Assembly (NCBI RefSeq): GCF_040939455.1
Contig: NC_134109.1
Span: forward strand, 52,170,001-52,234,000
Length of the DNA stretch: 64,000 bases
Source: Microcebus murinus
Taxonomy: Eukaryota > Chordata > Mammalia > Primates > Cheirogaleidae
Reading direction: 5' to 3'
Shown here: piece by piece, positions 45,590 to 57,995 of the stretch
How the letters are laid out: each line of letters opens with the position of its first letter
Numbering within the stretch: the stretch's first letter is position 1
Notes under the pieces: generated by a model
What the model was told of the DNA's origin: nothing
The model's input: only the letters and a program-made list of their open reading frames with translations
The model's database searches: none
Made by a program: the position numbers and the translations under genes

Positions 45590-45867
45590 TCTTAAGTCAG
45601 TCAGGTTGCTGTTCTGCTTAATATTTCTAATAACTTTCCTACTCACTCAAAATAAAATCCAATGCTATTCCCATTGCCTATAAGGTCCTACAGATTTTGT
45701 CTTCTGCAGGCAAACTCTCCAACTCAACTGGTTCTCTCTCTATATATTTTTTTGACCTCCTGGAAGGAATGCTGCTTTCTCTTTCTCTATCCATTTGGCC
45801 TACTCCCTCATCTCCTTCAAATTTCTGTTCAAATGTCATTTAATCATTGAGGTCTTTCTTTGTTATG
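45590..45867 (+). mobile_element. L2 LINE, left part
   Basis: AAAATCCAATGCTATTCCC, CTATAAGGTCCTACAGATTTTG, CTGGAAGGAATGCTGCTTTC, CTCATCTCCTTCAAATTTC and TGTTCAAATGTCATTTAATC follow L2 in order. Split by the LTR that follows. Confidence 0.8.
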
Positions 45868-46232
45868 TATAGTGGAATGAATATTTGGATCCCTACAAAA
45901 TTCATATGTTGAAATCCTAATCCCAGTATGATAGTATTAGGAGGTAGAGGCTTTGGGAAGTGACTAGATCATGAGGGTGGAGCCCTCATGCATGTGATTA
46001 GTGCCCTTATAAAAGAGGCCCCAGAGAGCACTCTTGACTTATTTTCCCCACGTGAGGGTATAATGGGAAGTTAGCAATCTGCAACCTGGAAGAGGGTCCT
46101 CATCGGAACCCAATCATGCTGGCACCCTGATCTAGAACTTCTAGCCTCCAGAACTGTGAGAAATAAATTTCTGTTGTTTTTGAGCCACCTAGTTTATGGT
46201 ACTTTGTTATGGCAATTGAAAGTGGTTCAGAT
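45868..46232 (+). mobile_element. MLT1 (MaLR) LTR inserted in L2
   Basis: ACAAAATTCATATGTTGAAATC, GATCATGAGGGTGGAGCCCTC, TTAGTGCCCTTATAAAAGAGG, GCCTCCAGAACTGTGAGAAAT, AAATTTCTGTTGTTTTTGAGC and TTATGGTACTTTGTTATGG give a complete MLT1 LTR. TATAAAA at 46008-46014 is the LTR's own promoter motif. Confidence 0.92.
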
Positions 46233-46495
46233 ACTACCTTATCTAAAATAAAACCCCAGCTATTTTAATCTCTCTCCAACTCTGGTGCAAACTCTCTATT
46301 CTTACTTTAATTTTGTTCATATCAGTTATCACCATCAGGTATATTACATATTTATTTGTTTATTGTTTATCTCCTCCCTCTGGAATGTAAGAAGCACAAG
46401 AGTAGGAACTTTGTTTTGCTCACTGCCCTAATACCAAGAACACTGGAACATAATAAGTTCCCAACAAATGTTTACTAAAGGAATGAGTAAGTAAA
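46233..46495 (+). mobile_element. L2 LINE, right part to 3' end
   Basis: Resumes CTTATCTAAAATAAAACCCC, TATCACCATCAGGTATATTAC, TTTATCTCCTCCCTCTGGAATG and GAACTTTGTTTTGCTCACTG, ending AATAAGTTCCCAACAAATGT and TTACTAAAGGAATGAGT. Confidence 0.85.
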
Positions 46496-48090
46496 ATAAT
46501 TTTTAATAATGCTAATATTGTTAACATTATTAATTTTTATTGGAAGAATAGTAAGTCTAATATGGAAGCTATGCTTCACAAAATACTTCACAAAACAAAG
46601 TAACTTGTCATGCAGTGCCAAAACCTGTATCAGCAGGGCTGTTTTTTTTTTATCTACATACTATTCAACATAGTGATAACATTTCCTAGCATAGACATAG
46701 ATACTTTCTCTAAAAATTGAAAGTAGTTAATATATAGTGGTCAGGGTTAACAATCCAGGCATATGAACAAATCAACAACAAACAAATATGCATTTTTGTT
46801 TTGGTGAAATTGCTATGGAAAACCTGTGTGAGGTTATGAATGACAAATACTATATGAAAATGAGTTGTGAGCTATTGCTTGGGAGAGTCTGAGTGAGACT
46901 AGAGTAGCTTTTATTGTGTTTAAAATACAAAAGAAGACAGTTGTTAATTCTGTTTCAACCCATAACACACTTTATGAGCTTGGATGGGTTCCCACCTAAC
47001 CAATCAAGGTCTGTCATTCCCCCTTGGGGATAATCCAGACTGTCTTTCTTCAGGAAGGATCTAATAACTGTTGCTTTGTTATCATATTGATCTCTGGGGA
47101 TAGAAGATGATGGCTACAGAACCATCTGAGGTCAAGTGAGCATTCAAGTTTGTGTCTATCCAGGTGTTCTTGATCCAAGCAATGCAAGCTATTTATCCAT
47201 ATCCAAGGTCAAATGAAAATCAGCATATAAGATAATATTTTATTGTTCAACCTCAAATTGCTATCATTTGAAATCTTCCTTGAATTCTTCATGTTCTCTG
47301 ATTTATAGAAGTCTAGTAGTTTAGCTAAGGCAGAGAAGAATACAGTAGTGTGCCCTTGTAAATCACCAAAAACAGGCAGAACAACAGGCTCTATAGAGGT
47401 TTGTGTTGAAAAAATTGGCAAATTGGAAAATAGTGCGGGTTTTCTGGGTTATCAGTGACTTTTTTGTGCATTAAAAAATTTCTTATTGGGCATTCTAGTT
47501 CTTTATAGTGGTTCTGTTACAAGTGGAGCTTTCAAACACTTTTCTAGTGGGTCATAGTAGATTTGTTTACATGTTTGGTTGTCTGCTAGGCAAAAACATT
47601 GTTTGAAGTTCTCCTGTGACACCTAGGTACTCGTAAAATTATGCTAACACAGCAAGCTGTCTCAAGAAGCTACAGCCTCAGTGGTGATATTCCAGTTTAT
47701 ATTTATGTTTTCAGAGAAATCTCCCTGAAGGTAGAATTTGTACCCAATTCCACCAGAGATCTCAGTTCGAGAGTGGGAGAGAAATGCCTGCCCAGCATTA
47801 TTAGTCAAAACATAAAACTCACTGTGTCAAATGTGGTCCTACTCTTTGCTTCCTAATGCTTGCCACTTTGAGAGGTACTTGCTTTCATGAAATAACACAA
47901 ACATTGCCCCTTTAGCATGCAAAGAAAAAATCCATGCCTTAAATATTTTCTGAGATACTGATGATAGTAATCTCAGAGGGAGCCTAGCTCATGTTTAGGT
48001 ACTACTTACATCTTAAGCCATCATATTATACTCTGCAAACAATGAGTTTTAAGTTGAAAATGGTCAGCTGCCTGAGTGCCTGCAATAGAA
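46496..48090. other. Unassigned sequence
   Basis: About 1.6 kb with no confident family. Some stretches (46970-47170, 47640-47850) are GC-richer and could be decayed LTR or provirus-derived sequence, but nothing decisive is readable. No gene. Confidence 0.35.
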
Positions 48091-48144
48091 ATATTGGGAT
48101 CTGTCCAAATATTAGGATTTGTCCAAATATTGGGATCTGTCCCT
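48091..48144. repeat. 18-bp tandem repeat, three copies
   Basis: Unit ATATTGGGATCTGTCCAA at 48091-48108, ATATTAGGATTTGTCCAA at 48109-48126, and ATATTGGGATCTGTCCCT at 48127-48144. Confidence 0.92.
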
Positions 48145-48477
48145 CATCTCCAGGGTAACCAAACTCACGACTATACAGGAAGCATTCAGGAAAAGGGAAT
48201 AGGTGGATTATCCTGTGACAGTCTCTTTCCTCTATGGGGCCCCCAAAGACTTCTTTCTCAATAACAAAACACCAGAGTTTCAAAGTAGGAGTAATGTTAT
48301 TTTGGTTAGTCATCTGTTCACAGGGATCTACACATTACAAGGCTCCCTTGATCTGTAGCACAGGTGATCATTGCATAGCTGGCCACTACAGTTCAGCCAG
48401 GGGACTTGCTGCTATCAGAGGAACTGTGCCTTGGTTGAATCACATAAACTTGTTCTCCGATTTAATTTATTTTATGT
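48145..48477. other. Unassigned sequence
   Basis: Nothing recognised. Confidence 0.35.
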
Positions 48478-49745
48478 TTAAAAGTTTATTTTATTGAAAC
48501 ATATTAGATGTACATATTTTTGGAGTATACATGATAATTTGATAGGTTCACATAATCAAATCAGGGTAATTGAGATATCTGTCACCTTAAATATTTATCC
48601 CTTTTCTTTATACTATACAACTATTGTGTACCCATAATAATTAAAAATAAAAATTAAAAAGAAAAAATTATTCTCTTCTAGCTGTTTTGAAAGGTAAAGT
48701 CAAATAATGTTAAATATCGTCACTCTATTGATCTATTGAACACCATGTCTTATTTAATATATCTAACTGTATATTTGTACCCATTAATCAACCTTATCCC
48801 CCTTCTTGGCTACCCTTCTTGGCCTCTGGTAACTACCAATCTACTCTCCATCTTCATGAGATCCACTTTTTAGCTCTAATATATGAGTGAAAACATTCTG
48901 TGCTTGGCTTGTTTCATTTAACATAATGACCTCCAGTTCCATGTATGTTGCTGCAAATGATAGGATTTCATTCTTTTTTATGGCTGAATAATATTCCACT
49001 GTGTCTATATACCCCATTTTCTTTATTCATTCACCCATTGATGGATACTTAGGTTTATTCCATATTTTGGCTATTGTGAATAGTGCTGCAATAAGCATGG
49101 GAGTGCAGATATCTCTTCAAAATATTGATTTCCTTTCTTTTGGATATATACCCAGCATTAGAATTTCTGGATAACATAGTAGCTCTATTTTTATTTTTTT
49201 GCGGGAACTCCATACTGTTTTACATGATGGCTGTGCTACTTTACTTTCCCACCAATAATGTATGGGCATCATTCCCCCTTCTCTGCATCCTCATCAGCAT
49301 CTAATATTCTGTCTTTTTGATGGAAGCCATTCTGACTGGAGTAAGATGATCTCTCCTTGTGGTTTTGATTTACATTTCTTTGATGATTAGTGATGTTGGG
49401 CATTTTTTCACATACCTGTTGGCCACTTGTATGTCTGCTTTTGAGAAATGTCTATTCAGATCTTTTGTCCATTTTTAAATTAGATTATTTGTTTCTTCAT
49501 TGTTGTGTTATTTGAGCACATTATGTTTTCTGGTTATTAACCCCTTGATGGATAAAACAGTTTGCAAATATCTTCTATCATTTTGTAAGTTTTCTTCTCA
49601 TTTTGTTGATTGTTTCCTTTGCTATATAATACCATTTGTCAATTTTTTCTTTGCTTACCTGTGTTCTTGAGGTCTTACACAAAACAATCTTTGTCTAGCT
49701 CAATGTCCAGGAGAATTTCCCCCACCTTTTCTGCTTATAAAGTTT
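48478..49745 (-). mobile_element. L1MA-type LINE, 5'-truncated
   Basis: Antisense L1 from its 3' UTR (TTTATTTTATTGAAACATATT; AATCAGGGTAATTGAGATATC) into ORF2 (CCTCCAGTTCCATGTATGTTG; GGATATATACCCAGCATTAG; GATGATTAGTGATGTTGGGC). It ends near 49745. ORF2 is riddled with stops. A short filler (about 48640-48670) interrupts the 3' UTR. Confidence 0.9.
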
Positions 49746-51130
49746 TACACTGGGACAGGCAGCATGATTCTCTCATGGATGTAGGTGTATAGTGCTTTCT
49801 CATTGTTTTAGTTTGCAGTTACCTGGTGACAAATGATAGCATTTCATGAGCTTATTTGTCATCTGTGTATCTTATGTGGTGAAGCATATGTTCATATCTT
49901 TTGCCCATTTTAAAAATTGGGTTGTATTTTTATGTTTGAGTTTTAAGTGCTTTTGCATAGTTTGATTACTAGTCCTAGATCAGATATGTATTTTGAAAAC
50001 ATTTTCTCCAAGTGTGTGGTTTGTCTTTTGATATTCTCAACAGCGTATTTTGGAGATAAGATGTATTAAATTTTAATAAAGTCTTATTCATCAATTTTTT
50101 TTCTTTTATGGATGATGCTTTTGGTGTTGTATCTATAATCTCATCACCAAACCCATGGTCACATAAATTTTCTCCTATATTTTCTTCTAGATGTTTTGTA
50201 ATTTTGCATTTTATATTTAGTTACATAAACTGTTTTGAGTTAATTTTTGTAAATGGTGTAAGATCTACATCTTGGTTTATTTATTACATGTGGGCATCCA
50301 ATTGTTCTAACACCATTTATTGAAAAGACAATCCTTTCTCCATTGTACTGCCTTTGCTTCTTTGTTAAAGATCAGTTGACTATATTTGTGTGGGTCTACT
50401 TCTGGGCTTTCTATTCTGTTCCATTGACCTATTTGTGCATTCTGTTGCCAATACCACACTATCTTGATATAGTGAGTTGTGAAGTCAGGTAGAGTCTGTT
50501 CTTAAATATTATTCTTTTTCTGTATTATGCTGGCTATTTTGGGTCTTTTGTCTTTCTGGATAAACTTTAGAATTGGATTGCCAATATACACAAAATAATT
50601 TGCTAGAATTTTTGGAGTTTCTGTTGAATATATAGATCAAGTTGAGAAGTAATGACATCTTAACACTGTTTAGTCTTTCTACGCATGAACATACGATATT
50701 TCTCCCTTGATATTTTCTTTGATTTCTTTCATCAGATTTGTATAGGTTTGTTGGATTTATATCTGAGTATTTAATTTTTGTTTTGGTTCTAATGTAAATG
50801 GCATTGTGTTTTTAATTTCAAATTCCAATTGCTTATTTCTGGTATATAGGAATCAGTTGACTTTTGTTTTTAACCTTCTATCCTGCAACTTTGGTATAAC
50901 CACTTATTCCAGGAGTTCTTTTTTTGATTCTTTGGAATTTTCTGTATGGAAAATTATATCATCTGTGAATTAAAATCATTTTATTTATTCCTTCCCAGTA
51001 TGTATACCTTTTCTTATTGTACTAGGTAGGACTTCCAATAAGATGTTAACTAGCAGTGACGAGAGGGCCATAATTTCCTTGTTCCCTGTCTCAGAGGGAA
51101 AGCATCTAATTGTTCACTATCAAGCCTGAC
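49746..51130 (-). mobile_element. Second, older L1M fragment in the same orientation
   Basis: At about 49790 the L1 coordinate jumps back. GTGCTTTCTCATTGTTTTAG, TTTGCAGTTACC and ATGTTCATATCTTTTGCCC repeat a part of ORF2 already passed at 49360-49470. It then runs through ATTTTGAAAACATTTTCTCC, AACACCATTTATTGAAAAG, GTTCCATTGACCTATTTGTG and TCTTAACACTGTTTAGTC. Therefore two separate elements lie head to tail. Confidence 0.85.
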
Positions 51131-53234
51131 TTTAGCTGTGTTCATAGATGTTTGCTCTTTTGGAGAGTAGAGGTAGGAGGTGGCAGATTGTCATTCCTCT
51201 TTTGAAATCATTTAATTCACTAGTCTTAGCTACAAAGTCTAGAGTTCTAGATTCTGAGGTAGAAAGGGGAGGAAAGAACCAATTCATCTTTTCAGGGGTA
51301 GATTTTCCCAGCCAAAGAGCTTTTATATTTAATCTAAGGTCCTCTACCTTTGCTCCTTAGGTTGTTATAATATCGAACACAATTCACAAGAGAGTTGGGT
51401 ACAGCTCTCGCCCCTTCTCTCTCTCTTTCCTCAGTCCCTGCTTGCACCCTCCAATATCTTTTCTTTCTGCCTACTATATCTAACAACTGTAAAATATAAA
51501 ACTCAGGGAAATAGGGAAATTCCCTGGTAATTAGCTTCCAATAAGGAAAGAGGGGAAATACTGATAGAGCAATAACTTCCCTGGATCACTGTGCTAAATT
51601 ATAATCTGTTTAGCTTCTTCTTTCTCAGCTTATTATAACTCTCATTTTATGCCCTTCAAGCGAAATGGTAAAATGCATCAGACAAGGCATCATCTGTGGT
51701 GTCAGCTATACACAAACTTTACACTTACAAAAGTAATTTTACACCTAGTAAGGGGCTCGCTTTAAGTCTAAATTTTACTGGCATGAGCACTACAGGCAGG
51801 GTTGAAGTGTCTTCATGCTTCTTAACCAGCAGCAGAGGCTCTGGCAGAAGTGCCAAGAAGAGAGCTGTCATTAAAACAGACAAAGTGGAAGAGGGAAAAA
51901 ATGGCAGTTTCAAGTGCTAACAGCAGGACCAGTTCACAAATATAGATGAGACCACCTTCAGTGACTCTGAGATAATTAAAGATTTTTTACAGGGAGCTGG
52001 AGATCCTACAGTGGTTAGCAATTGAATAGCAAGATCAGTGAAATCCAGTCAATACTCTTATTATGATCGCATTTGAAACATCCAAATGTGGCTTAGGTAA
52101 ACTCAGGTTACCCAGCAGTAGAATGTGGAGAATAATTCACTTGATAATTTTATTTAACCAGCAGGTAGAATTGCTGTGTATTTTGACAAAGTCTTTTCCC
52201 TTTGCTGCAATATCTTTTCTCTGATTTAAAGAGGATGATTAATTATATATTTTAATAACCATCTCATTTTATTCTTGGAGAATATGACTTTATAAAGTAC
52301 ACATGCTCACTTTACCGAGGGAAAAGAATTTTTAGTTACTCATGGTCAACAACTGCCCCTGTTCATTTATAAGGAGACAAAAGCATTTTCTCTGTTACTG
52401 CTACTATCTTTCTGACATATCCAGCAGACCTTGACAACTATAGCACATAAAGCTTATTTCTGTAGTGATAGGAGTGGTGCTTCACTTCTGCCTAAGAAAC
52501 CTTTACAGGAAAGGCTTCGGTTCCACAAAAATGAGCTGAGACAATCTCACAGCTTGTTCAAAACATAACTTGCTATCCTTGCTTCACTTCACCAGGTTCC
52601 CGTAAGCAGCACTGAACTACTTGTTGCTTCCAGTCATATCAATTCATCCATCAATTAGGGCTGTTTGTTTATGGAACACCAGATTCCTTAGGGACCAAGA
52701 GAGAAGGATTTGAAATTAGAGTCTTTCATGCTTGGGAAGAAGTTATTGGTGCTTTTCCTATCCATAAACTTACAATTTATATTTATTTAGGGTGTTTTAG
52801 GTTCTTATAAAAAAAGAATGGATTTTCTACAGTTGCTGAGAACAGTGAAGAGGAGTGTGAATTTTTGCTGGGTTTAGGGCTAACCCGCTTGAGTGACCAT
52901 GAGCATCTTTGAAGTACACACTGTAAGTATAGGAATGTGATACAATCTTCAGGCAAATAGACTATTGTTTGGGTTCTGGGAAGAAGGGATTTGTTCCATT
53001 TGGTTTGGTAGATGGTATTGCAGCTGATAGATAGTAAAGTCAGGAAAAAAAAATATACTTTCCTCTCTCTTTTATTGCCTGGCAGACAGAAAAGTTTAAA
53101 ATAACAATAAAGTAATACATATTAAATAATATCCTTTCCTTCAGACATACAGAATTAGAACTGAGGATGTTAGCTTAATTTGGCATTTTAAAATTGATTT
53201 GGAAAGTCATAATTTTACTAAGATTGATGCAGAG
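51131..53234. other. Unassigned sequence
   Basis: About 2.1 kb without a recognisable repeat. This is the longest non-repetitive-looking stretch of the right half. Frames at 51148-51360 and 51696-51920 lack domains, a usable context or a matching exon structure. Confidence 0.4.
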
Positions 53235-53410
53235 CAGTGGTTCCCAATGTGTGCTGATCAGCAGCACCCAGAAATGTGAATTTTCAAGCCCGACCTCTAA
53301 TCTATTATTGAATCACTAATTCTGGGGTAGATGCCCAGCCATCCGTGTTTTAGTAAGTCCTCCTGGTAATTCTTTCTAATGTTGGCTAAGGTTTAAGAAT
53401 CACTGGTGTA
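53235..53410 (+). mobile_element. MER5A-type DNA transposon
   Basis: GCAGTGGTTCCCAATGTGTG at the start and GGTTTAAGAATCACTG at the end are the inverted termini of MER5A. The middle (ATTCTGGGGTAGATGCCCAG; GTAAGTCCTCCTGGTAATTC) matches a diverged copy. Confidence 0.75.
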
Positions 53411-53679
53411 GGACATCGATCTGCTTTAAAGCCCTTGCAGCTGATTAATTCTTACAAGAACCAAAAAATATATTATTCTACTTCACATATGATGTAGTAA
53501 TGGAGTGTGTATTTTAAGGGCAGGTTGTAGAGATAATCCTGTAACTAATTAATTCATGTTTCAGAGGTAGCCCCCCTAAATGTTAAAATTGTCTGCTTTT
53601 GCAGAAGGGTAGATCAGAGTGAAATCTAGTGTATTGAAAGAGTGAAATGTGTTCATTTTAGCTAATAGAGACTATATGG
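53411..53679. other. Unassigned sequence
   Basis: Nothing recognised. Confidence 0.4.
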
Positions 53680-54035
53680 ACGCTCCCTGACTTAAGATTT
53701 TTTGACTTTAAGATGGTGTGTGAGGAATATGTATTCAGTGGAAACCATACTTTGAATTTTGAATTTTGATCTTTTTCCTGGCTGGCAATATGTGGTACAC
53801 ACTCTTTCACAATGCTGGACAATGAGCTTCAGTTCCCAGGTAACCATGTGATTGATCACGAGAGTAAACAACCTATACTCTACAGTGTGCTGTGTGACAC
53901 ACGATTTTTCCCAAAAGTGGGCTAATGTAAGTGTTCTAAGCACATGTAATATAGGCCAAGCTAAGCTGTGATGTTCAATAGATCAGGTGCATTAAATGCA
54001 TTTTTGATTTATGATATTTTCAATTTATGATGGGT
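53680..54035 (+). mobile_element. Tigger-like non-autonomous DNA element
   Basis: Same family as 35567-35935: ACGCTCCCTGACTTAAGATT, TTTTGACTTTAAGATGGTG, GGCTAATGTAAGTGTTCTAAG, CAAGCTAAGCTGTGATGTTC, GCATTAAATGCATTTTTGAT, CAATTTATGATGGGTTT. The two copies differ by small deletions and many substitutions. Confidence 0.72.
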
Positions 54036-54540
54036 TTTTTTTGGATGAATTTGCTTCAGTAATTAAAGATAGCTGTTAAAATTCATCACAGTAGATTCTG
54101 AAAAATTAAAAGAACAGCAAGCCACCATTCTTTCAAAGGTAGTTTATGCTTTATCCCTGGGCTTTCCCTGATCACAGCCCAGTAACAATTAAGAAACAAA
54201 ACCGTTTTCTCTAAGCTGTGGCTATTCATTACAGCTGTCATCGTCACCCACTCTGGTAAACAAGAATGCAAATGAAAGGAGCCATGTTGTCTTCTGTTCT
54301 TTGAGTGACTCTAGAGAAAACTTGGCATCTGGCAGATGGAAAATAAAAATAGTGGGTTTGTGTTTTACTAATTATAGATTTCCAAAACAATAGATATGTC
54401 AAGAAAACATGTGTTTAAAAAAATGAAAAACAAAACATAGCTATCCACAAGTTATTTTAGAGAAATATTCTCATGGTTTAGGTGTTAAACCTGGATGCTT
54501 GCTAGGGAAATTTATTTTTAGCAGAAGCAATGTAAGTGTG
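54036..54540. other. Unassigned sequence
   Basis: Nothing recognised. Confidence 0.4.
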
Positions 54541-54742
54541 TGGGAGTAAAATGACAGAGGAAAAGAGTAAGGGAAGGGGAGAAAGAAGAGGAGAAAATGA
54601 GAGAGAGGAAGAGAAGAAGGAATGAAGGAAAGAAAGAAGGGAAAAGGGAGAGAGAGAGAAGGAGGGAAAAGGAAGAAGAGAGAAAGAAAAGAGGAAGAGA
54701 GAGAGAGAGACAGAGACAGAGACAAAAAGACAGAGAGAGATT
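54541..54742. repeat. Polypurine GA-rich low-complexity tract
   Basis: About 200 bases that are almost entirely A and G on the + strand (GGAAAAGAGTAAGGGAAGGG… through GAGAGAGAGAGACAGAGACA). Open frames on both strands here are compositional. Confidence 0.95.
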
Positions 54743-55519
54743 TCCTTGTAGGAGGTTTGGTTTAGCATGTTTCCCTGAATGCAGAAGCCCATCTTGGGGA
54801 GCAAAGGCTTAGGGCTCAACAGATCTTGAGTCATGATTGTATAGTCTGAGGGGAGGTGCCCCACCTTCCTTTGCTGGGAGAAAAGAGTGAAAATGAGAAA
54901 CTTGTGCCTGGGCTCAACTACTAATATTTACTTTTGACATCTATGTGTCCTAGAACTTGGGAAATGCCTGAGTGTGAAATAAATAATATATGGAGAGTAA
55001 GAGATGTCCAGAAATTTCACAGAACATTTGTAAAATGTGAGGAGCTTTCTAACTGTCCATAGATAACTTTGAACCTGATCCATATTGATGAGTTAACTAA
55101 GTCTTCATGAAATTAGCATATATCTGTACTTAGGATATCAGCACACTCAATTCCACTGCACAGTCACACATTTTTCTGGCATAAGCAAGCTCAATATTAA
55201 GTAAAACAAATTAATAATATGAAATATACTTAATTTTCATAAATTTATACTTAAAATGTGATGTCATCAACCTTATTTATTTTCTTAATTCTTCTATGAT
55301 TGTAACTTCAGAGTGAATACGCATTTCATTAAAATATAACAGAGTGTTCTGCCCTAGGAGACAAGCAACAAGGGAGTGAACTGTCTGCAGAGAGTTTAAA
55401 AGCAAATATAAAATAAAGTGAAAGTCAGTATGTTATTCTATCATGAAGGTCTTGGGCAATTCCATATATCAGTAATAAAATATACCTCTTTACCAGCGCA
55501 GACTGCTTTCAGGCTACTG
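54743..55519. other. Unassigned sequence
   Basis: Nothing recognised. Confidence 0.4.
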
Positions 55520-55690
55520 TGTATAGAATGTCCCATTTAATCCTTGCAACAACCTTTGAGGTAGGTATTATCAATATTCTCACTTTACAGAGGAAGAAAT
55601 GGAAGCTAAGAGAGGTTAATTTGCCTGAATTGTAGAATCAGTCTAGGTGTCACCACCAGAAACTACATGCATAACCAATATGCCATGTTG
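55520..55690 (-). mobile_element. MIR SINE
   Basis: CATTTAATCCTTGCAACAAC, GAGGTAGGTATTATCAATATT, ACTTTACAGAGGAAGAAATGG, AAGCTAAGAGAGGTTAATTTG are antisense MIR. Confidence 0.82.
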
Positions 55691-57009
55691 CTTTCCTAAA
55701 TCAGTTTGGACATTAAATTGTATTGAACACCGCATCCCACCCCCTTGCCCTACTATACTTTTTTCTGCTAATACAGGCAGAGGAAATCTGATTATTCTGT
55801 AAATTAATTTCTTCCAGATGATTCTATATTGGAAATTTTCCATCCTTTGTGAAACTTTGTAACAGTATTAGTGAATATGAATCAGGCTCTCCAGAGCTTG
55901 ACTCTCAGAAAGAGAAGTCACTCGTACATCTTTGACTGATTTTATTAGATCCTTGTCAGATTTGGTTTTGAATCAGAGGAGGGTATTATAAAAAATAAGA
56001 TGTTTTGTAATTCTTCTTTCAAATTAGGTCTGATGGTTAGAGATTGTACTAGTCAACTACCAATGAATAGGTGGAAATATATATATTCTGCACATAATGA
56101 GAGGCATGACTTTATCAAAATGTTAAGGCTATTTTGGGATATTTCATATCCTTAGGAGTATGACCATCAGGGATTCCTCTAGGAGACATTTAATGAAGAC
56201 TTCACTATAAGAACTATAAACTGGATATTTAAGTGGAGAGTTTTGAGCCTAGACAAACAAGTGAGTGAGTGTGTTTGTAGTGTGTGGCGAACTGAGTAAT
56301 CATCAGATAATAAGAGGACACAAAAACAAGTCCCACGGAGTATAATGAACTCTGACTTAACTACAGATCTGTACCAATAACCTGAGATCCAGGCCCAAAG
56401 AGCAGGATGCGGATGTAGGGCCTTTGGATTTGGAACAGAAGAGGTCAGGTGAGATCCATCCAGAATTCTGGGACCTGGCTGAAGTTCCACCTTGACAAAA
56501 GGAAGAAAGGATTCCTGCTAGTGTGGAAAAAACTAGGACTAAGACTGCTGTCACTGTACAACCATGGTTAAAATGCTCATGGAAATCTTTTGTTGTTTTG
56601 TCAGCTAAATTTCTTTTCCATTTCCTATAGCTGATAACCTTTTCCATACTTTTGAAAGTCCTTGGTCTTTGTTATTATCTTTCTCCTCAGAATATAAATG
56701 TATCCTTTAATTCTCAATGATCATAGAACCACAGGTGGGGACCCCTTTAACTTTCTACTAACAAACATAGACTTGGGTAAATTTGTACTCATTTTTTATG
56801 TCTTCTCTCCTGTTACAATAAAATATACCTAGGAATTTCCGAGATAACTTCCCATTTTGGTTCTAGGTTTCATCTTTTTCTTTCTCAGGGGCACTTATAC
56901 TGATTATTTGCTGTCTTCCCTGTGTCTTCAATATCTTCTTACTTCTTTCTAAGGGGATTTAACCAGACTCAATCTTTTACAGCATAAAAAAACAAAATAG
57001 TAAACTCTA
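55691..57009. other. Unassigned sequence
   Basis: About 1.3 kb; nothing confidently recognised. Open frames at 56179-56647 on the minus strand have no domain. Confidence 0.4.
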
Positions 57010-57500
57010 CTTTCCTTACCTGAAATGTTCTTCAACCTCCTGTTCTCTGGCTTTTGTGTTCACATAACTACTAAAATTATTTTCACCAGTTTCACTAAGT
57101 ACATCCTTGTTGTTAAATCTAGTGGATACTTTTAAACTCTTTTTCTAAACTGAACCACTGTTGTTCACTCTGCCCTTTAACTACATCTTTCTTTGTCTTC
57201 TATATTACCCACTGTCCTGATGTTTCAGAAATTTTTCTAATAGTCACTTCACATCTTCTTTGTAAGGTCCCCTTCTGCCAGGAATTCCAGCTTCCCATTC
57301 CTCCTTTCACTGCTCTTTTTATCTGCATAACCCCTCCTCCTCCTAAGATCTCAGTTCTGTTCTTGTGCCCTCTAGAGTTTTTTTCCTGAATTGTCAAATA
57401 TGTATTATGTCCAAATTTATTTGCTTCCAAGGCACATCTCCCTTGAATAGCACTCACCACTACTAGATTGTTACCACCCCTATACTCATCATACCTTCAC
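57010..57500 (+). mobile_element. L2 LINE ORF2 fragment
   Basis: AGTTTCACTAAGTACATCCTTG, TTGTTAAATCTAGTGGATAC, CACTTCACATCTTCTTTG and later pyrimidine-rich text follow the L2 ORF2 region. Diverged. Confidence 0.5.
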
Positions 57501-57504
57501 TATC

Positions 57505-57665
57505 TTAATTCTCAAAATATGGCTCACAAACCCCTCACCATCAGCACTACCTAGGCATTCCTTAGAAATGAAGCATCACAGGCCCCAACTCAAACCCAAT
57601 GGCTCAGAATCTGCATTTTAACAACATCCCAAGGTGATTGATATCCACATTAAAATTGGGAAGCT
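57505..57665 (-). mobile_element. MER5A-type DNA transposon, partial
   Basis: TCTCAAAATATGGCTCACAA, CCATCAGCACTACCTAGGC, CATTCCTTAGAAATGAAGC, TCAGAATCTGCATTTTAACA and CAAGGTGATTGATATCCACA follow MER5A in the reverse orientation. Confidence 0.75.
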
Positions 57666-57896
57666 TAGTGTTGTCATATTAGGTACTTGATACTTATTGG
57701 ATTGAGTAGAAAAATTCCTAGCTATCCAAAATATCTGGACAGAAGAAAGCAAAAAGGATAGATTGTCTTAAGGCAAAGGTGATACATTTAGAAAGATATA
57801 GCTTAAAAATATCACCAAATTGAGAGGCTCTTTTTCCTCAGGTATAGAAGAAAATTTCCACCCAACTGCTTTGTGTTTATTTGATGTAGAGAATGG
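57666..57896. other. Unassigned sequence
   Basis: Nothing recognised. Confidence 0.4.
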
Positions 57897-57915
57897 TGCA
57901 AGTGTGTGTGCGTGT

Positions 57916-57995
<80 letters not shown>

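Noticed and set aside
48091..48144. CRISPR-like array
   Set aside because: Contiguous 18-bp tandem units with no spacers in a mammalian genome.
51696..51920. A 74-codon basic frame (…GSGRSAKKRAVIKTDKVEEGKN…) that looked protein-like
   Set aside because: An antiparallel frame overlaps nearly all of it, no domain is recognised and no supporting exon structure is visible. A processed-pseudogene origin was considered but no parent was recognised.
54471..54864. Minus-strand frames of 84 and 120 codons rich in Leu, Ser, Phe and Pro
   Set aside because: They translate the complementary polypyrimidine tract.
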